A DNA stretch of 64,000 nt from Pinus tabuliformis (GCA_031772625.1 CM062818.1:214079742-214143741); one strand, 5' to 3'. Positions 34,922-45,384 are shown, numbered from the stretch's first letter. Notes: generated by a model not told the origin, from the letters alone. Made by a program: numbers and translations.

Positions 34922-35346
34922 GTTACCCTTCCCTTTATTCTTTTTCTTCGAATTTTGGGGATTGGTACACTCTACTGCACAAACACCTGGCCTTGAGGGG
35001 GCGATGGCTGCTAGGGCTGAGGATGCATGGGATGTTGCAACGCTAATGCTTGAGGGATTGAAGCATCAGGCTGTGCATAAGAAGGAGCAACAGTTTGGTA
35101 GATAGGTTGGGGCCCTGGAAACATGTTGCTAGCAGGAGGGGCATAAATTTTGGAGGAATTGGTGCCTCCTTGCAGGTAGCCATAACTCTGCTAAGAATAT
35201 GGTGAAGAGTGTGAAAGGGATCCAACAATACCGTTGACGACGTGCAATGCCGCTAGTGCATTGGCACTTCCAGGATGAAGGGGGTCTCGAATGACGGTAT
35301 AGACATAACCTGATTGGGCATAAATTAGATCATATCTCAAAGCAGT

Positions 35347-36011
35347 CTAGACAGCTTCTTCCTCGGTCTGAGGAAAATGGGACACAACATCTTTCCTGGT
35401 GGGGGATATAAGGCCCTTAAGAAACCAATCTAGATAAACACGGTCTTCGAAAGGCGGGGCACAACATGTGCTCCTCCTTCGATGCCACTCTTGAACATGG
35501 TCAGAAAGGCGAGTAGCGGAGGATTGATGGAATGTGGTCAAAATCTCAGTACCAGTGTCATACCAGAGAGGTAACTGGAAATATGATAAGAATGCTTTAG
35601 CAAGCGTCGCGAAAATGGAATGAGAGGTGGAGGGCTGGTCTACATACCATTTTGCAGCGTCTCCAGTGAGCGTGCGTTGGAAGAGACGAAGACGAATGGA
35701 GTCATCGGTTATGGAGTTAGACGAACACCACATGTGGAAGGATCGAACATGGTTGATAGGATCCTCTCCAGCAATACCCTCAAACTTTGGGATGTCTGAA
35801 GGAAGCTTAGTCGGTATAGATGGCCAACTAGCATCATGGTGTATGGGGACATTTATCAACTGGTTAAAATCTGGTAGACTTAATCCAGCCATAAATGGGA
35901 GTGGGGGGCTGCCGAAATGGTTCCTAAGACTGTTCTACCTAATGTGACCACCGGTATAGCACCAGAGCCACCACCAGATTGGGTTCCTACACCAGTTGTG
36001 GGTCCAGACAT
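35347..36011 (-). pseudogene. Tat1 gag capsid domain
   Basis: A start is possible at ATG 36011 (MSGPTTGVGTQSGGGSG). A frame break near 35,890 leads into an open block 35892-35347. The capsid core has DIPKFEGIAGEDP, HVRSFHMWCSS, RLRLFQRTLTGDAAKWYVD, FATLAKAFLSYF, LSDHVQEWHRRR and WFLKGLISPTRKDVV, the classical Ty3/gypsy Gag layout. It assembles the particle and would be continued by the knuckle/protease frame at 34921. The region between (35347-34921) has no supported frame. Confidence 0.85.
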
Positions 36012-36311
36012 GGTGACAATATGCGGTGAAGGAGGCTCGAAATCAGATTAGGAATCAAAAGGAATAGGAGAAGAGTCGGGATGGGGACTCAGAGGGCTAT
36101 GAACTTGAACTTGACGGGGATGAGTAATACGCCTAAGTGGAAACTGGGGGTGAAGGCCTAATAGTCTCCGTGACTGACACCTTGGTGGCACAATGATGGA
36201 AGGACACACGGAACATGGAAATGGTGAAGGGAGATCAACAATATATCTTCTATCTCTAATGCGGTAAGATAAATTTATTATGTTAAGTCTTGGCTTGGAA
36301 ATGTAAACCAA

Positions 36312-37302
36312 GTGCCCTTCACTTAAGGTGTGCTTGTGTGTGCAAGTGTATTAATTGATTAAGCCCAGATTGTGTTTGTAAAAAAGAAAAAAACTTGTTG
36401 CAAATAAACTGAAATAAATAACATAAAATAAACAACAAAACAATTAACTAAACCCCACCCAAACTAGGTTTGCAAACACTGTACTGCTAGGTGGCTAAAC
36501 TGATGGAAAATACACTAAAATGGTCAAGATATTTGAATGTCGATGTGACTGGGATCAAGTGACTCTAAGCTGCTGGAAAGTGGTGCAGCAACAACAAAAA
36601 ACTAGAGGGGAAGATCGCTGCAAAAAGATAGGGAGATGGGTGAAACACCTAGGGCAACCAATGGGACCCTAAGGGAATGACCAAACAAGTTTGAATGTGA
36701 AACTATGGATGGTAGCAACCTATCTTATCAGATCTAAAACAAAAGGTTACAAATCTGGAAAATGTGGCTAAAAGTGCTGCAAAAACTTAGACTTCTCACT
36801 CAACTAAACTCCTCCTAGAATGGTGGAAGTGTACTAAAAACCTTAATGGAGGCTAAATTCGACTTGGACGAGTAAAACAGAATGGATGAAGGCCTCAGTG
36901 GGATGAGACAGAGGTCAAACACCCAGCAGAAAGCTCTCAGCAAAACTCAGAAACCATTCGAGAGAAACCATAAAACCCAGAAATCAGAGGTCCTGACCTG
37001 TTTTTTGATGAAATTGCACTTTTTGGGCAAAACGCTGTGTTCTAGAGTCAAGATTGCAAATTTTGGGCTGAAAACTATGATTTATGCTCTGAGACTTCCG
37101 GTTTGTAAATTTCAGAAAAAAGTGTCACCTTTGCCACAACTGGTTTCTGTGACCTGCAGAAACAACTAGAATGCTTGCAGAAGTCAGAAATTTATCAAAT
37201 CTAGGGTTAAAACACTAGGAAACATTAATAGAATGAAAAAAAGAAGAAACCCTAAGCTGAAAACCAAAGGTCACCCAGGTTTCTGGATCTGAAGTATAAA
37301 AC
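36312..37302 (-). other. Tat1 5' leader
   Basis: About 1 kb lies between the PBS copies and gag, A-rich on the plus strand and without supported coding sequence. Leaders of this length are usual in Tat/Ogre elements. Confidence 0.5.
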
Positions 37303-37317
37303 CCAGCGGAGTCGCCA
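37303..37317 (-). promoter_or_regulatory. Tat1 second PBS copy
   Basis: The minus strand reads TTGGCGACTCCGCTG, the intact form of the tRNA-Arg-type site. It lies about 57 bases inside the expected PBS and is part of a tandem duplication (about 37,275-37,325 and 37,332-37,380) that also repeats CAGGTTTCTG. Confidence 0.75.
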
Positions 37318-37359
37318 ATTTTGTATTGGAGACCCAGGTTTCTGAATCATAATTATTCC

Positions 37360-37374
37360 CCAGCGGAGTCACCA
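37360..37374 (-). promoter_or_regulatory. Tat1 primer-binding site next to the LTR
   Basis: The minus strand reads TGGTGACTCCGCTGG, three bases from the LTR end. It has A for C in the plus-strand GTCACC, a mismatch to the usual TGGCGACTCCGC. The primer is probably tRNA-Arg, from memory of Ogre elements. Confidence 0.75.
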
Positions 37375-37377
37375 ATT

Positions 37378-38427
37378 TGTTGTAGTGTTTTCTTCTCAAT
37401 GATGTACGAAAAGAACCCACTTAAGATCGTGGATGACAAATGATCTCAACAATATAAATGACTGCTAAACATTGTAGATCTACAACTATTGATAGAAACA
37501 AAACCTACAAAAATTCTAATCTATGCTGCAATCATAGTTAAACAATGAAAGAAAGAGTAATAACCCCAAAACATCCAATGGAAACCAGATATGTAAAGAA
37601 TGATTTTATTATAACACCTGTGAAGGGAACAAATATATGTTACCAGTCCCCCTCTATGGGATGGGTTCTTGGCAATCCTCAAATTCTTTCAGCTTCTGTA
37701 GAGTCTCTCTCCTCTATAATGCATAAACCCAACAAAAATATGGTGTGCGACAATGAAAATAATCAGAGTTACAATAGTGAGTGCAAAAATGAAAATAATC
37801 AAAAGTGAATAATGAATGGAAAGCCCTCCTATTTATAACAAATTATTGAGTTTTCCTTGAATAATGAGCAATAATAAAATATTATTGATCCCATTCTTGG
37901 AATATTTTATTATATTTGTTTAGGAGGGAAAAAGTATTTAAACTTTTATTTAGAAATAATAAATAAATAAATTATTTATTTAGAAATAATAAATAAATAA
38001 ATTATTTATTTATTATCTCAAGGAATTAGTTAAGGAATAATAAACAAATAATGATTTATTTAATTATTCCTAAGGGATTTAGTCCAACTTAACAAAGAAT
38101 AGTAATTAATTAATGATTAATTAGTTATTCTTGGACAAAAATAAGAAAAATAATTATTTATTTGTTTATTTTTCATGATTGGGTCAAATTTGACAAGGAA
38201 TAATAATAAAACAATGGTTTAATTAACTACTCCTAGAAGAAAATCAAATAAATAGTGATTTATTTAATTATTCTTCATGGGTTTGACTATAAATTACTTG
38301 ATAAATGTGGTTTATTAGGTAATTTCTCACAGTGAAAGCAATTTTACTAGGGTAAAATTGGCTTTACATGGTATACTTCAATCCATATACTAAATTAGGT
38401 TAGATGATCAATTTTTTGGTGATAACA
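37378..38427 (-). mobile_element. Tat1 5' LTR (1,050 bp)
   Basis: Its plus-strand ends are TGTTGTAGTG and GGTGATAACA. A minus-strand TATA, TTATAAATAGG, lies at 37828-37838. From about 37,900 to 38,290 it is dominated by AT-rich inverted and direct repeats. It is followed directly by LARD LTR-C sequence (AGGAAGTTGCTC). Confidence 0.85.
37940..38290. repeat. AT-rich inverted/direct repeats in the Tat1 LTR
   Basis: A ~32-bp unit (TTATTTAGAAATAATAAATA...) is repeated twice at about 37,945-38,010. It is followed by at least four further stem-like AATAAATNNNNATTTATT-type pairs spaced 40-70 bases apart. In element orientation they lie in U3. Confidence 0.65.
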
Positions 38428-38641
38428 AGGAAGTTGCTCAACCTGCAGTTGGACCAAGCCCAGAGAAACAGGTTGTGAGGGAGATGCAATAAGATATCAT
38501 GCACAGGATGGCAATCTGCTAGAAAACCATTGAAACTTGTGTACTTGACAGTGCAAGACATGCTACCGAGGGTGGTTGGTAGGGAGGCTCCAAAATGAAG
38601 CTAAGGAAAAATTTTGGAGGGTGGTTGTAGCCGCTACAATA
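38428..38641 (-). mobile_element. LARD LTR-C, right fragment and outer end of the LARD array
   Basis: This matches LTR-A from about 13,124 to its end 13,338. It ends CGCTACAATA, a mutated ACAACA, and is followed by GTGCC and the continuation of G1 gag. Confidence 0.9.
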
Positions 38642-39628
38642 GTGCCTTACCTCATAGAGGAGAATACCAAGGTTCAGGGATTCATCAGTGAATTTCCAGA
38701 TGCATACAAAGACCAGATTGAGTTCGATGAGCCTAGATCATTGGAGGAGGCCATCCGAAAGTTGAAGCATTTTTATCAGCAATTGAAGTGCAAAGTTGAG
38801 CCGAAACATGACTTGAAAATAAATGTGAAAGCTAAGGGAAAATGGCCACCAAAGCAAGGAAGACCTCAAGATGCAAGTGAGAAAGATAATGCAGTTCCTT
38901 AAAATATATTCAATACAATTGAGAAGAGACATGGAGAGCAACAGGCTAGAGGCGGTGCTAGGGAACCATTGTAGTGTTGGATATTGGTAAGGATAATCGT
39001 AAGAGGTATTGTCCGAAATATCAGAGTGGTTGTAGACCGCAAATCTACAGTGCTTAGGAAGCGCATATAGTTGGTGATGTTGATCATAACATTCCTCATA
39101 TTTATGCAGTTGTGGACAACAGGCAGGTAGATCATCAAACATCAATCATTGAGATGGACGGTAAGCTTTGTGATAAATTTGTTTCTATTTTGATTGATCC
39201 TGGATCTAACTATAGTTATATTAATCCTGACTTGGTGGATAAGTGTGGTTTGAGAAAAGAAGTACATGCAGAATCTTGGTTGCTACAGTTGGATAGGTAT
39301 AAAGAAGCGAGTTCACCATTGGGTAAGATCTTTTGCATTTGAGTTAAATGGTATACCTATAGCAATGAATTTGTATGCATTTCCATTGGGATTGTATAGT
39401 ATGATTTTGGGTATGGATTGGATATATCTTCACATAACCAAAGTGGATTACTTCAACAAGGCCATTGAGTGTGTGGATCATAGTGGGAAAAAAGGACCTT
39501 GCATGGAAAGAAGAAGCCTACATCAGTAAGGATGGTTACCACTCTGCAGGCTAAGCGTAGTTATAGAAAATGTTGTGTGATGTTTGCAGTACACATTTCC
39601 AGTGACAAGGGTAAGGAGGTTGATGATG
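38642..39628 (+). pseudogene. G1 gag end, knuckle and aspartic protease (continuation)
   Basis: It resumes in frame from 7731: VPYLIEENTKVQGFISEFPD, then IEFDEPRSLEEAIRKLKHF and a basic linker to 38902. A knuckle remnant (GKDNRKRYCPKYQ) lies near 38,990. The protease (39112-39530, one frameshift near 39,300) has VSILIDPGSNYSYINPD, with D-P-G at the active site, and YSMILGMDWIYLHITKVD. A short stretch to 39628 (AVHISSDKGKEVDDV) is the usual link to reverse transcriptase. It stops where the Tat2 LTR begins. The rest of G1 pol was not found downstream. Confidence 0.85.
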
Positions 39629-40608
39629 TGTTGTGGGTAAGATCACACTAGGGTCTTGGGTTGAAAACCCCAACAGAGCTAATGGAAAACAACAACAAGA
39701 AATGCTCAGGAAAACAACCTAAAGTCTTATTCTACTGAACTGTATAGGAATGTCCTTACCCAGAGGTCCTACGTTTGGGTAGATCCTGCAAGGTGTAAAC
39801 CCTCAGCTTCTCCTGATGTCTTTGAAACTTGAAAATTATTTAAATGAAACATCTACAACATTAGAAACATAAAGCATGTTCATGATATTAACTTTAGATC
39901 ATATAAATTAATGAACAATTACACATCAATATAAAATTCATAAACGAATTACAATATAAATCAATGCATAAACATGTTTAATATCGGGAACTGAACAACA
40001 TTTCTTTATTGAAGTAAGCTACAAGTAAGGTGGAGAAATACAACCTAAGTCTTTCTCCGGCTCCAAGCAGAACCATCCTTCGGATTTGTCCTTTCCCGAC
40101 CTCAGCAATCTTCCTCCATCACCAACACAAGGATATCTCAAGAAAGATGAAGGATAACTCCAACAAGGAAAGAAGGGTTTCCTGAAACTTTGGGGAGTGC
40201 AAGAGGCACTGGATTTCGTCAAACTTGATTAGGGATAATCTTACTATAGTATCAATATCTCATACCTTCTTCCTTAAGGCCTTCCCATGGAGGTTTATTT
40301 ATACTTCTCCAAATTAGTTTTTTTCAGTTGTGAAACAGTTGGGCCACGAGATATAGGAGGTGAGTAATAGGTAAAACCCGTGAACTCTGCCCGAAATTAA
40401 GGAAATTTTTTTTTTTAAGTGTTTTTACACATGTATGAGGGTTGGGTATATGTTGACCCACGTGTACACACTTTTATCACAGGGCAAAGTAGCATATAGG
40501 GAACAGAACACTGCTTTTTAGATTTTGGACCAAGTTTGGAAGGAAGGGTTGCCCTAGGCCATAATCAGAGCATCAGATCTACCAAGAGTGGTATATGGTG
40601 TTATAACA
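39629..40608 (-). mobile_element. Tat2 3' LTR (980 bp)
   Basis: Plus-strand ends are TGTTGTGGG and GTTATAACA. A minus-strand TATA, AGTATAAATA, lies at about 40,296-40,305. The left edge abuts the G1 protease-reverse transcriptase linker. Confidence 0.7.
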
Positions 40609-40620
40609 GATGCCCCATAA
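40609..40620 (-). promoter_or_regulatory. Tat2 polypurine tract
   Basis: The minus strand reads TTATGGGGCATC directly before the LTR start TGTTATAACACC, matching the arrangement at 49339 in Tat3. Confidence 0.6.
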
Positions 40621-43453
40621 TATATGAGGTCAGAAGGGGTACATGATGGCCAAAATGTATTAAGTGTATAGAAGGAATCATTCCGAGAGAGAGGAGGAGT
40701 TCACCAGAATTCAGCCTGCCAAGCTAGTGAAGGAGATCGGAAAGAAAATGATGTTTGAGGTGGGCATACCCATGCTCAGAAATAGTAAAGCATGTCTGCA
40801 TGTCAAGTACAAAAATGGATCCAATATGCATACAAGTTTAAAAGAACTAAAAATACATAATGGATCATCTAATCATAATCAAGAAAGTACGTCTGAATAT
40901 CACATATAAAGTGCTAATTAATGATGCTGAAATATGAAGTTGATCACTGAAGTTAAGAAACCGATCAAAATAGTACCAAGTCAACATGGTGGAATAAATG
41001 GTACTACACCGCAACTCGGGTGCCAACATATAGGATGTCGTTGTAAGGAACTGCAACATATAAGGTGGATGGTGTCAACTAGCAGAAACAAGAGCAAATG
41101 ACAAGTGAACCAAGACATGTTGATGCAAACCCGAGGTCTTCACCGACCGCTGTGGTACATTTCTACACAATGGGAATAAATGATCTGAAGTCGACCATGT
41201 GAGAAATCGTTTGATTACTGGTCATTGATGTATACCATTAACAAACACGAGGCTACTCACCGATAATGATGATGAGAGTCAAGGTACCCAGTACAATCTA
41301 ACAAGTGTGAATAAATGAGTTGTAGTCGAACACTTGGAAGAATCTATCAATAAGGAGACAATGATGTTTTCCCACTGTCGATAGCAAAGGAATCTTCCAC
41401 TGATGACTGCAAACCCTAAGGTATTTCCAAATGGACTCTATTTCTTTCCCAAAGCAATGAGCTGAAGTCGATGGGAAAAGATACACTAGAAGGAAGGCAT
41501 TAAGGCATCCTTCATCAATCTAGCGCGAGTGTAACCCATAGGCTAATAATGTGGAAGGAATCAGATGAACAAATATGTAGTAACCCAACCGAAGCACGTT
41601 TCTAGTGTACACAAGATGTAGCTAGCGCACGATAGAAACCCTCTGAACCAACCAACAATGAAAGTTGACACAAAGGCAAGGAATCCACTAATAGGGTCAA
41701 ATGGAAACCAAGGCATTGCACGAATCCCAATGTGTGATAATGAAAGCTAATATCGAAAACAAGGGAAACCACTAAGTCAAAGATCCATGATACTAATCGA
41801 TGCTGAGCACAAGGTAACCTATCAATAATGAAAATAGGACCAGGGCACGACTCTAGTTCTTCCCTCGAAGCAATTTGTCGTAGTCGATAAGAACAAGACC
41901 TTCCAACAATAAGTCAATGGAGACCTTCTCAAACCTACACGAGCAAAGGACCAATATAGCTGATGTGATAACAAACATGACACTGACAATTAGGGATGGC
42001 CAACTAAAAAATAGATCAAGAGACACCACAGAGAGGCTGACTCAGGTTTACTTCCCTTGAACAAAAGAACGAATCAACTGTGACTACATGATAGCATATG
42101 ATAACTTTGTAAAAGTTTTGCATGCAGGAGGCATAAGAAAACTCTCCATATGATAGGAAGAGATAACTAATTGGAGGAGTACTGACTCAATGACAAGGTT
42201 AAGGCTCTCCTAAGTAAAACTAAAGCCCATCCCAATGGAGGAAAGACTTATTTTTTGAGTTCTTTGTTCAAGGGCATTCCCACTCTTTTTAGGATATATA
42301 ATTTATTTTGTCTTTTTCATTTATATAAAGCCTGAAAAAGAATAAAAGAATGCTATAGTACATTGGAAAGAATGAGTGTCGAAAAAGTAGATGCTCTAGT
42401 TCCTGGGAGGGGAACTTTCCTATGCTCAATGCAAGGTGGCAAAACTGGTCAATGACACTCAAAGGAATGTTCTTTTCACATGTAAAAGGGTGCATCAAAT
42501 TGTAGAGGCTAAGTGATTGCAAGGTTCATTTTGCTCAAGGCCAAAAGGTACAAATGGTCAACATGTAATGCAATAATACAACTAAATACAAAGGAGCCCC
42601 TAGGGTATAAAGCCAGAAAATAGAAAAGAAGAAAGAGAATGAGTCTTCAATGCAAAATTCATGGTGGGACTAAAGAGGACTCCTAAGCTTAAGAACAAAA
42701 GTTCAACATGGGTGCTAAGTGACAACAAAGTACTATCTAGGGAACCCATGATAAGGTAGGCTCTACCACACAAGTCATGACTATTCTAAGCAATGAGAAG
42801 GTTCTGCGTCATAACTTGGTGGGGTTGATCCTAAGGCCAAAATGGGAAAGGAAATTGATAAATGCACAATGCACGTGAAAAAACTAACATATATGCCAGT
42901 TTCAATAACCAATACCTGTCAGAGCGGATCAACCATAAAAATGTCCAAAGGAGAAATCTTCTAAGTTCTATAGACATAAATAGGAACATTAGACAAGAAG
43001 TTAATCCATCCCACATATAAACTTCAGATAAAATATCGTGTTATAGAATACAAAACTTGAAAATGCATACCTTGTATATACAATATGGTACAAGGAACCA
43101 CACAACCTTGTGACTTACGTATAATAGTTCTTCGGGATAAACCCTTTGTAGGGATCAGTCCAAGGAGTCCTTTGGTAGTCAAAACTCATGGCTTCAAAAT
43201 GTTCCTCCTGTGAAGGCAAATCAAACTCCAAGAAATCATGAGAACTACAAGGATCAAAAGAGGGGATTAAGGGGTCTCATGTCCCCATAGGAGAAATCAC
43301 TCGGTCAACTGTCAAGACCAAGTCCCAAGAAGGAAAATAATAGCTCAACGGATCCTTCTCAGAAGCAATTGAACATTGAGGATTCAATGCCACACAGTTC
43401 ACCCGTGGCGGGGTAGAGTCTACATGAACACTTGGAACAAATCAAGGGTTATT
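40621..43453. other. Tat2 internal region without recognised genes
   Basis: About 2.8 kb where polymerase genes would lie in an autonomous relative. No reverse transcriptase, RNase H or integrase motif was recognised, and open stretches are short. Confidence 0.5.
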
Positions 43454-44077
43454 CTATAGTAAATTCCAATTAGCATGGTGATTATCAGATGCAAGATGAT
43501 CAATAGTGATAATATTCCCGTTATGAGGAAAACACATCACTCGAAAGAGTGAAGACACCATAGCATCCATAGAATATACATAATCACGCCCAAGTAGCAT
43601 ATTAAATACTAAAGGGTGATCAACCACCATCATATCGATAAAAGCAGTCTTCCCACCTAAAGTAATAGGAAATTGAGGAAGAACACCCATAGATTAACCA
43701 GGTCTTCTATCATAGGCTAACAACTGACTATCAACTGACAACAAATTTGGAGAACCCAAAGCTGTCCAAGTTAAGGAGGATATAATACTTGTAGGGGATC
43801 CTTCATCCACCATACATCGATAGACTTTTGTGGAATTGACTCTAACCTTTATTTGGAAAGGTGCAACCGAAGGAAGATGAGGCTCGACAAGACTATCCCA
43901 ATCAAAGGAGACACTCCTAGAAATTGGAGGGGGTACATTCGAAGAAACCATAATGCCCCCTATACCAGAAGACACAGTACTAGAAAATAAACAGACTCTG
44001 TTGTTAGGCACTTCACCCCCCAAAAGAGGAGTGTAATAAGCCAGAGATTGCACTGATGCAACCATGTTATCAACCAA
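43454..44077 (-). pseudogene. Tat2 aspartic protease
   Basis: Two open blocks (44077-43694 and 43690-43454) are in one frame with a single stop between them. The active-site region is YRCMVDEGSPTSIISSLTW (D-E-G, Tat type), then LGSPNLLSVDSQLLAYD. Block two has LGGKTAFIDMMVVDHPLVFN, LLGRDYVYSMDAMV and VMCFPHNGNIITIDHL. It corresponds to the protease of Tat3 (52,400-51,900) and Tat1. It would process the polyprotein; the single stop makes it inactive as it stands. Confidence 0.8.
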
Positions 44078-44089
44078 TTGTTGATGAGA

Positions 44090-45007
44090 CTATTGAGAAA
44101 CCATATCAGATTCAGGAGTAGAAGAACTTTCAGACTCGGACCATATCCTTTGTACCTCTAGAATACCACGGCATAAATGAGTAATATGGTCTCCCTTGAA
44201 TATCTTACAAAGTAACTTAGGTTTAACACTTCCACGCTTAGGTTTATGATCAACATCCATTCTACCAACATGACTAGCAGTGATTGGTGGAAAGTCCCTA
44301 ACATGACTCGCAGAGGTTAGTGACTCTTTGCTAGTATGACTTGCAATGACTATACATATGCCCCTAGCATGACTTGCAGTGGCTAAAAGCTCATCTCCAA
44401 CATGACTAGCGAAGGTTGATGATGATTCATTGCTAATATGACTCGCAGTGACTAGGCTTATGCCCCCATCATGACTTGCAGCGGCTGAAATCTCATCTCC
44501 AACATGACTAGCAGAGTTTGGTGATGCATTGCTAGTATGACTTGAAATGACTAGACTTGTGCCCCCTACATGACTTGCAATGGATGAAGGCTCATCTTCA
44601 ACATGACTAGCAAAGATTGATGATGAATGGATAGGACTATTATTCTTCTTTATCTTCCTATTTCTCCTCTTTTTTAATCTCTTATTGCAAGATGGATGAG
44701 GAAGAGGAATCCCAGATTTCTCTTTGAAAGAAAATGAAAAATTAACACCCATTTGATGCCATTGAAATAAAGAATTCGTCTGAGAAGCTTGAAGAACACC
44801 AGGAATATTCAGAGCGGACCACAACCAAACTAGAAATCCAATATTTAATTGAAGAATATTCAAAGTGGCCATCAAGGGGGTACCAATTTTTTCGAAGAAA
44901 GGAAAAGCACAAGGATCCCCTTTTGGAAGGGTACCTTGGTTGGTCTCCACAGGAATATTGACCATGCCAAACTTAATCATAGATCCTTCCCTTGCGAGAA
45001 TGTACAA
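44090..45007 (-). CDS. Tat2 gag-like frame with tandem ASHVG repeats (305 codons)
   Basis: The N-terminal ~60 residues (VETNQGTLPKGDPCAFPF, GTPLMATLNILQL) match the start of the Tat3 frame. A basic patch NKRLKKRRNRKIKKNN follows. Residues about 135-255 hold some ten ASH units alternating ASHVGDE.., ASH.GGISLV and ASHTSNES, a 33-36-residue higher-order repeat. Near the end CKIFKGDHITHLC is a degenerate zinc-knuckle-like motif. The classical Ty3/gypsy capsid core is not visible. The frame runs into the protease. The role of the repeat is unknown. Confidence 0.6.
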   Translation of the reverse strand: MYILAREGSMIKFGMVNIPVETNQGTLPKGDPCAFPFFEKIGTPLMATLNILQLNIGFLVWLWSALNIPGVLQASQTNSLFQWHQMGVNFSFSFKEKSGIPLPHPSCNKRLKKRRNRKIKKNNSPIHSSSIFASHVEDEPSSIASHVGGTSLVISSHTSNASPNSASHVGDEISAAASHDGGISLVTASHISNESSSTFASHVGDELLATASHARGICIVIASHTSKESLTSASHVRDFPPITASHVGRMDVDHKPKRGSVKPKLLCKIFKGDHITHLCRGILEVQRIWSESESSSTPESDMVSQ

Positions 45008-45180
45008 AATACTTTACAAGGAAGAGAGATTCACAATCAAAACCTTTGCCCTTAAGGAGGCAACTCCACCACTTTCAAAAGAAATATCAAAAACCTTTCA
45101 AGATCGTCGGAGTGGTAGGTCAGTCACTCAGAGTCTAAAGTCCAAAAGTGACAAGACAAGTCCACCTAAAGTAAATAATT

Positions 45181-45384
45181 AAAATTAATATGTTAACATT
45201 TTTCATTAAAGCTCGTGCTAATAAATATTGTGGAACATAGATAAAAGTAAAATAATGTTAAAAATACATGACATTGTTTTATTAATTTCTTGATGTTTCC
45301 TTAGGAGACCACTTTTAGGCTGAAATTTCCTCTAATGAGACTATATTTTGAAAGAGGAGAAAATGAACTGTAAGTCCTGGCCTA
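45181..45384. other. Junction between Tat2 and copia remnant
   Basis: AT-rich sequence of unclear origin. I see no LTR end, PBS or coding sequence in it. Confidence 0.4.

Larger units (their letters stand above)
28384..38427 (-). mobile_element. Tat1: Tat/Ogre-like Ty3/gypsy element inserted in LARD LTR-C, left LTR truncated
   Basis: A minus-strand element. The right (5') LTR is complete at 37378-38427. The left (3') LTR keeps only its last ~145 bases (to 28549), and both end GGTGATAACA. PBS copies lie at 37303-37317 and 37360-37374, and a purine-rich tract lies beside the left LTR. Coding remnants from right to left are gag capsid, zinc knuckle and protease, a second knuckle block, and RNase H. 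No reverse transcriptase or integrase was recognised. The PBS type and DEGAS protease motif point to the Tat/Ogre lineage. Confidence 0.85.
7732..38641 (-). mobile_element. Tandem LARD-like LTR retrotransposon array, LTR-internal-LTR-internal-LTR
   Basis: One insertion lies inside the G1 gag gene. The same sequence start, TGTTRACGG, occurs at 7732, 16315 (with G for the first T) and 27098. The same end, CGCTACAACA, occurs at 13338 and 24656 and, as CGCTACAATA, at 38641. The outer ends are flanked by GTTCC / GTGCC, and the split gag gene reads through. LTRs are therefore about 5.6 kb with 5-base inverted ends TGTTG...CAACA. Internal regions are 2.4-3.0 kb and hold only a gag. This matches the LARD type (long LTRs, no polymerase). 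The three-LTR form most likely arose by recombination between copies. Confidence 0.85.
39629..45180 (-). mobile_element. Tat2: Tat-like element, 5' end missing
   Basis: A minus-strand element with its 3' LTR at 39629-40608, a polypurine tract, about 2.8 kb without recognised genes, a protease and a gag-like frame. No right LTR or PBS is found; it fades out near 45,180 before copia sequence begins. The internal sequence around 41,140-41,320 resembles 49,700-49,900 of the complete element Tat3, and gag and protease also match Tat3, so the two are one family. Confidence 0.7.

Noticed and set aside
37920..38060. CRISPR-like or satellite array
   Set aside because: Only two close repeats of AT-rich slippage type, without unique spacers, in a plant LTR.
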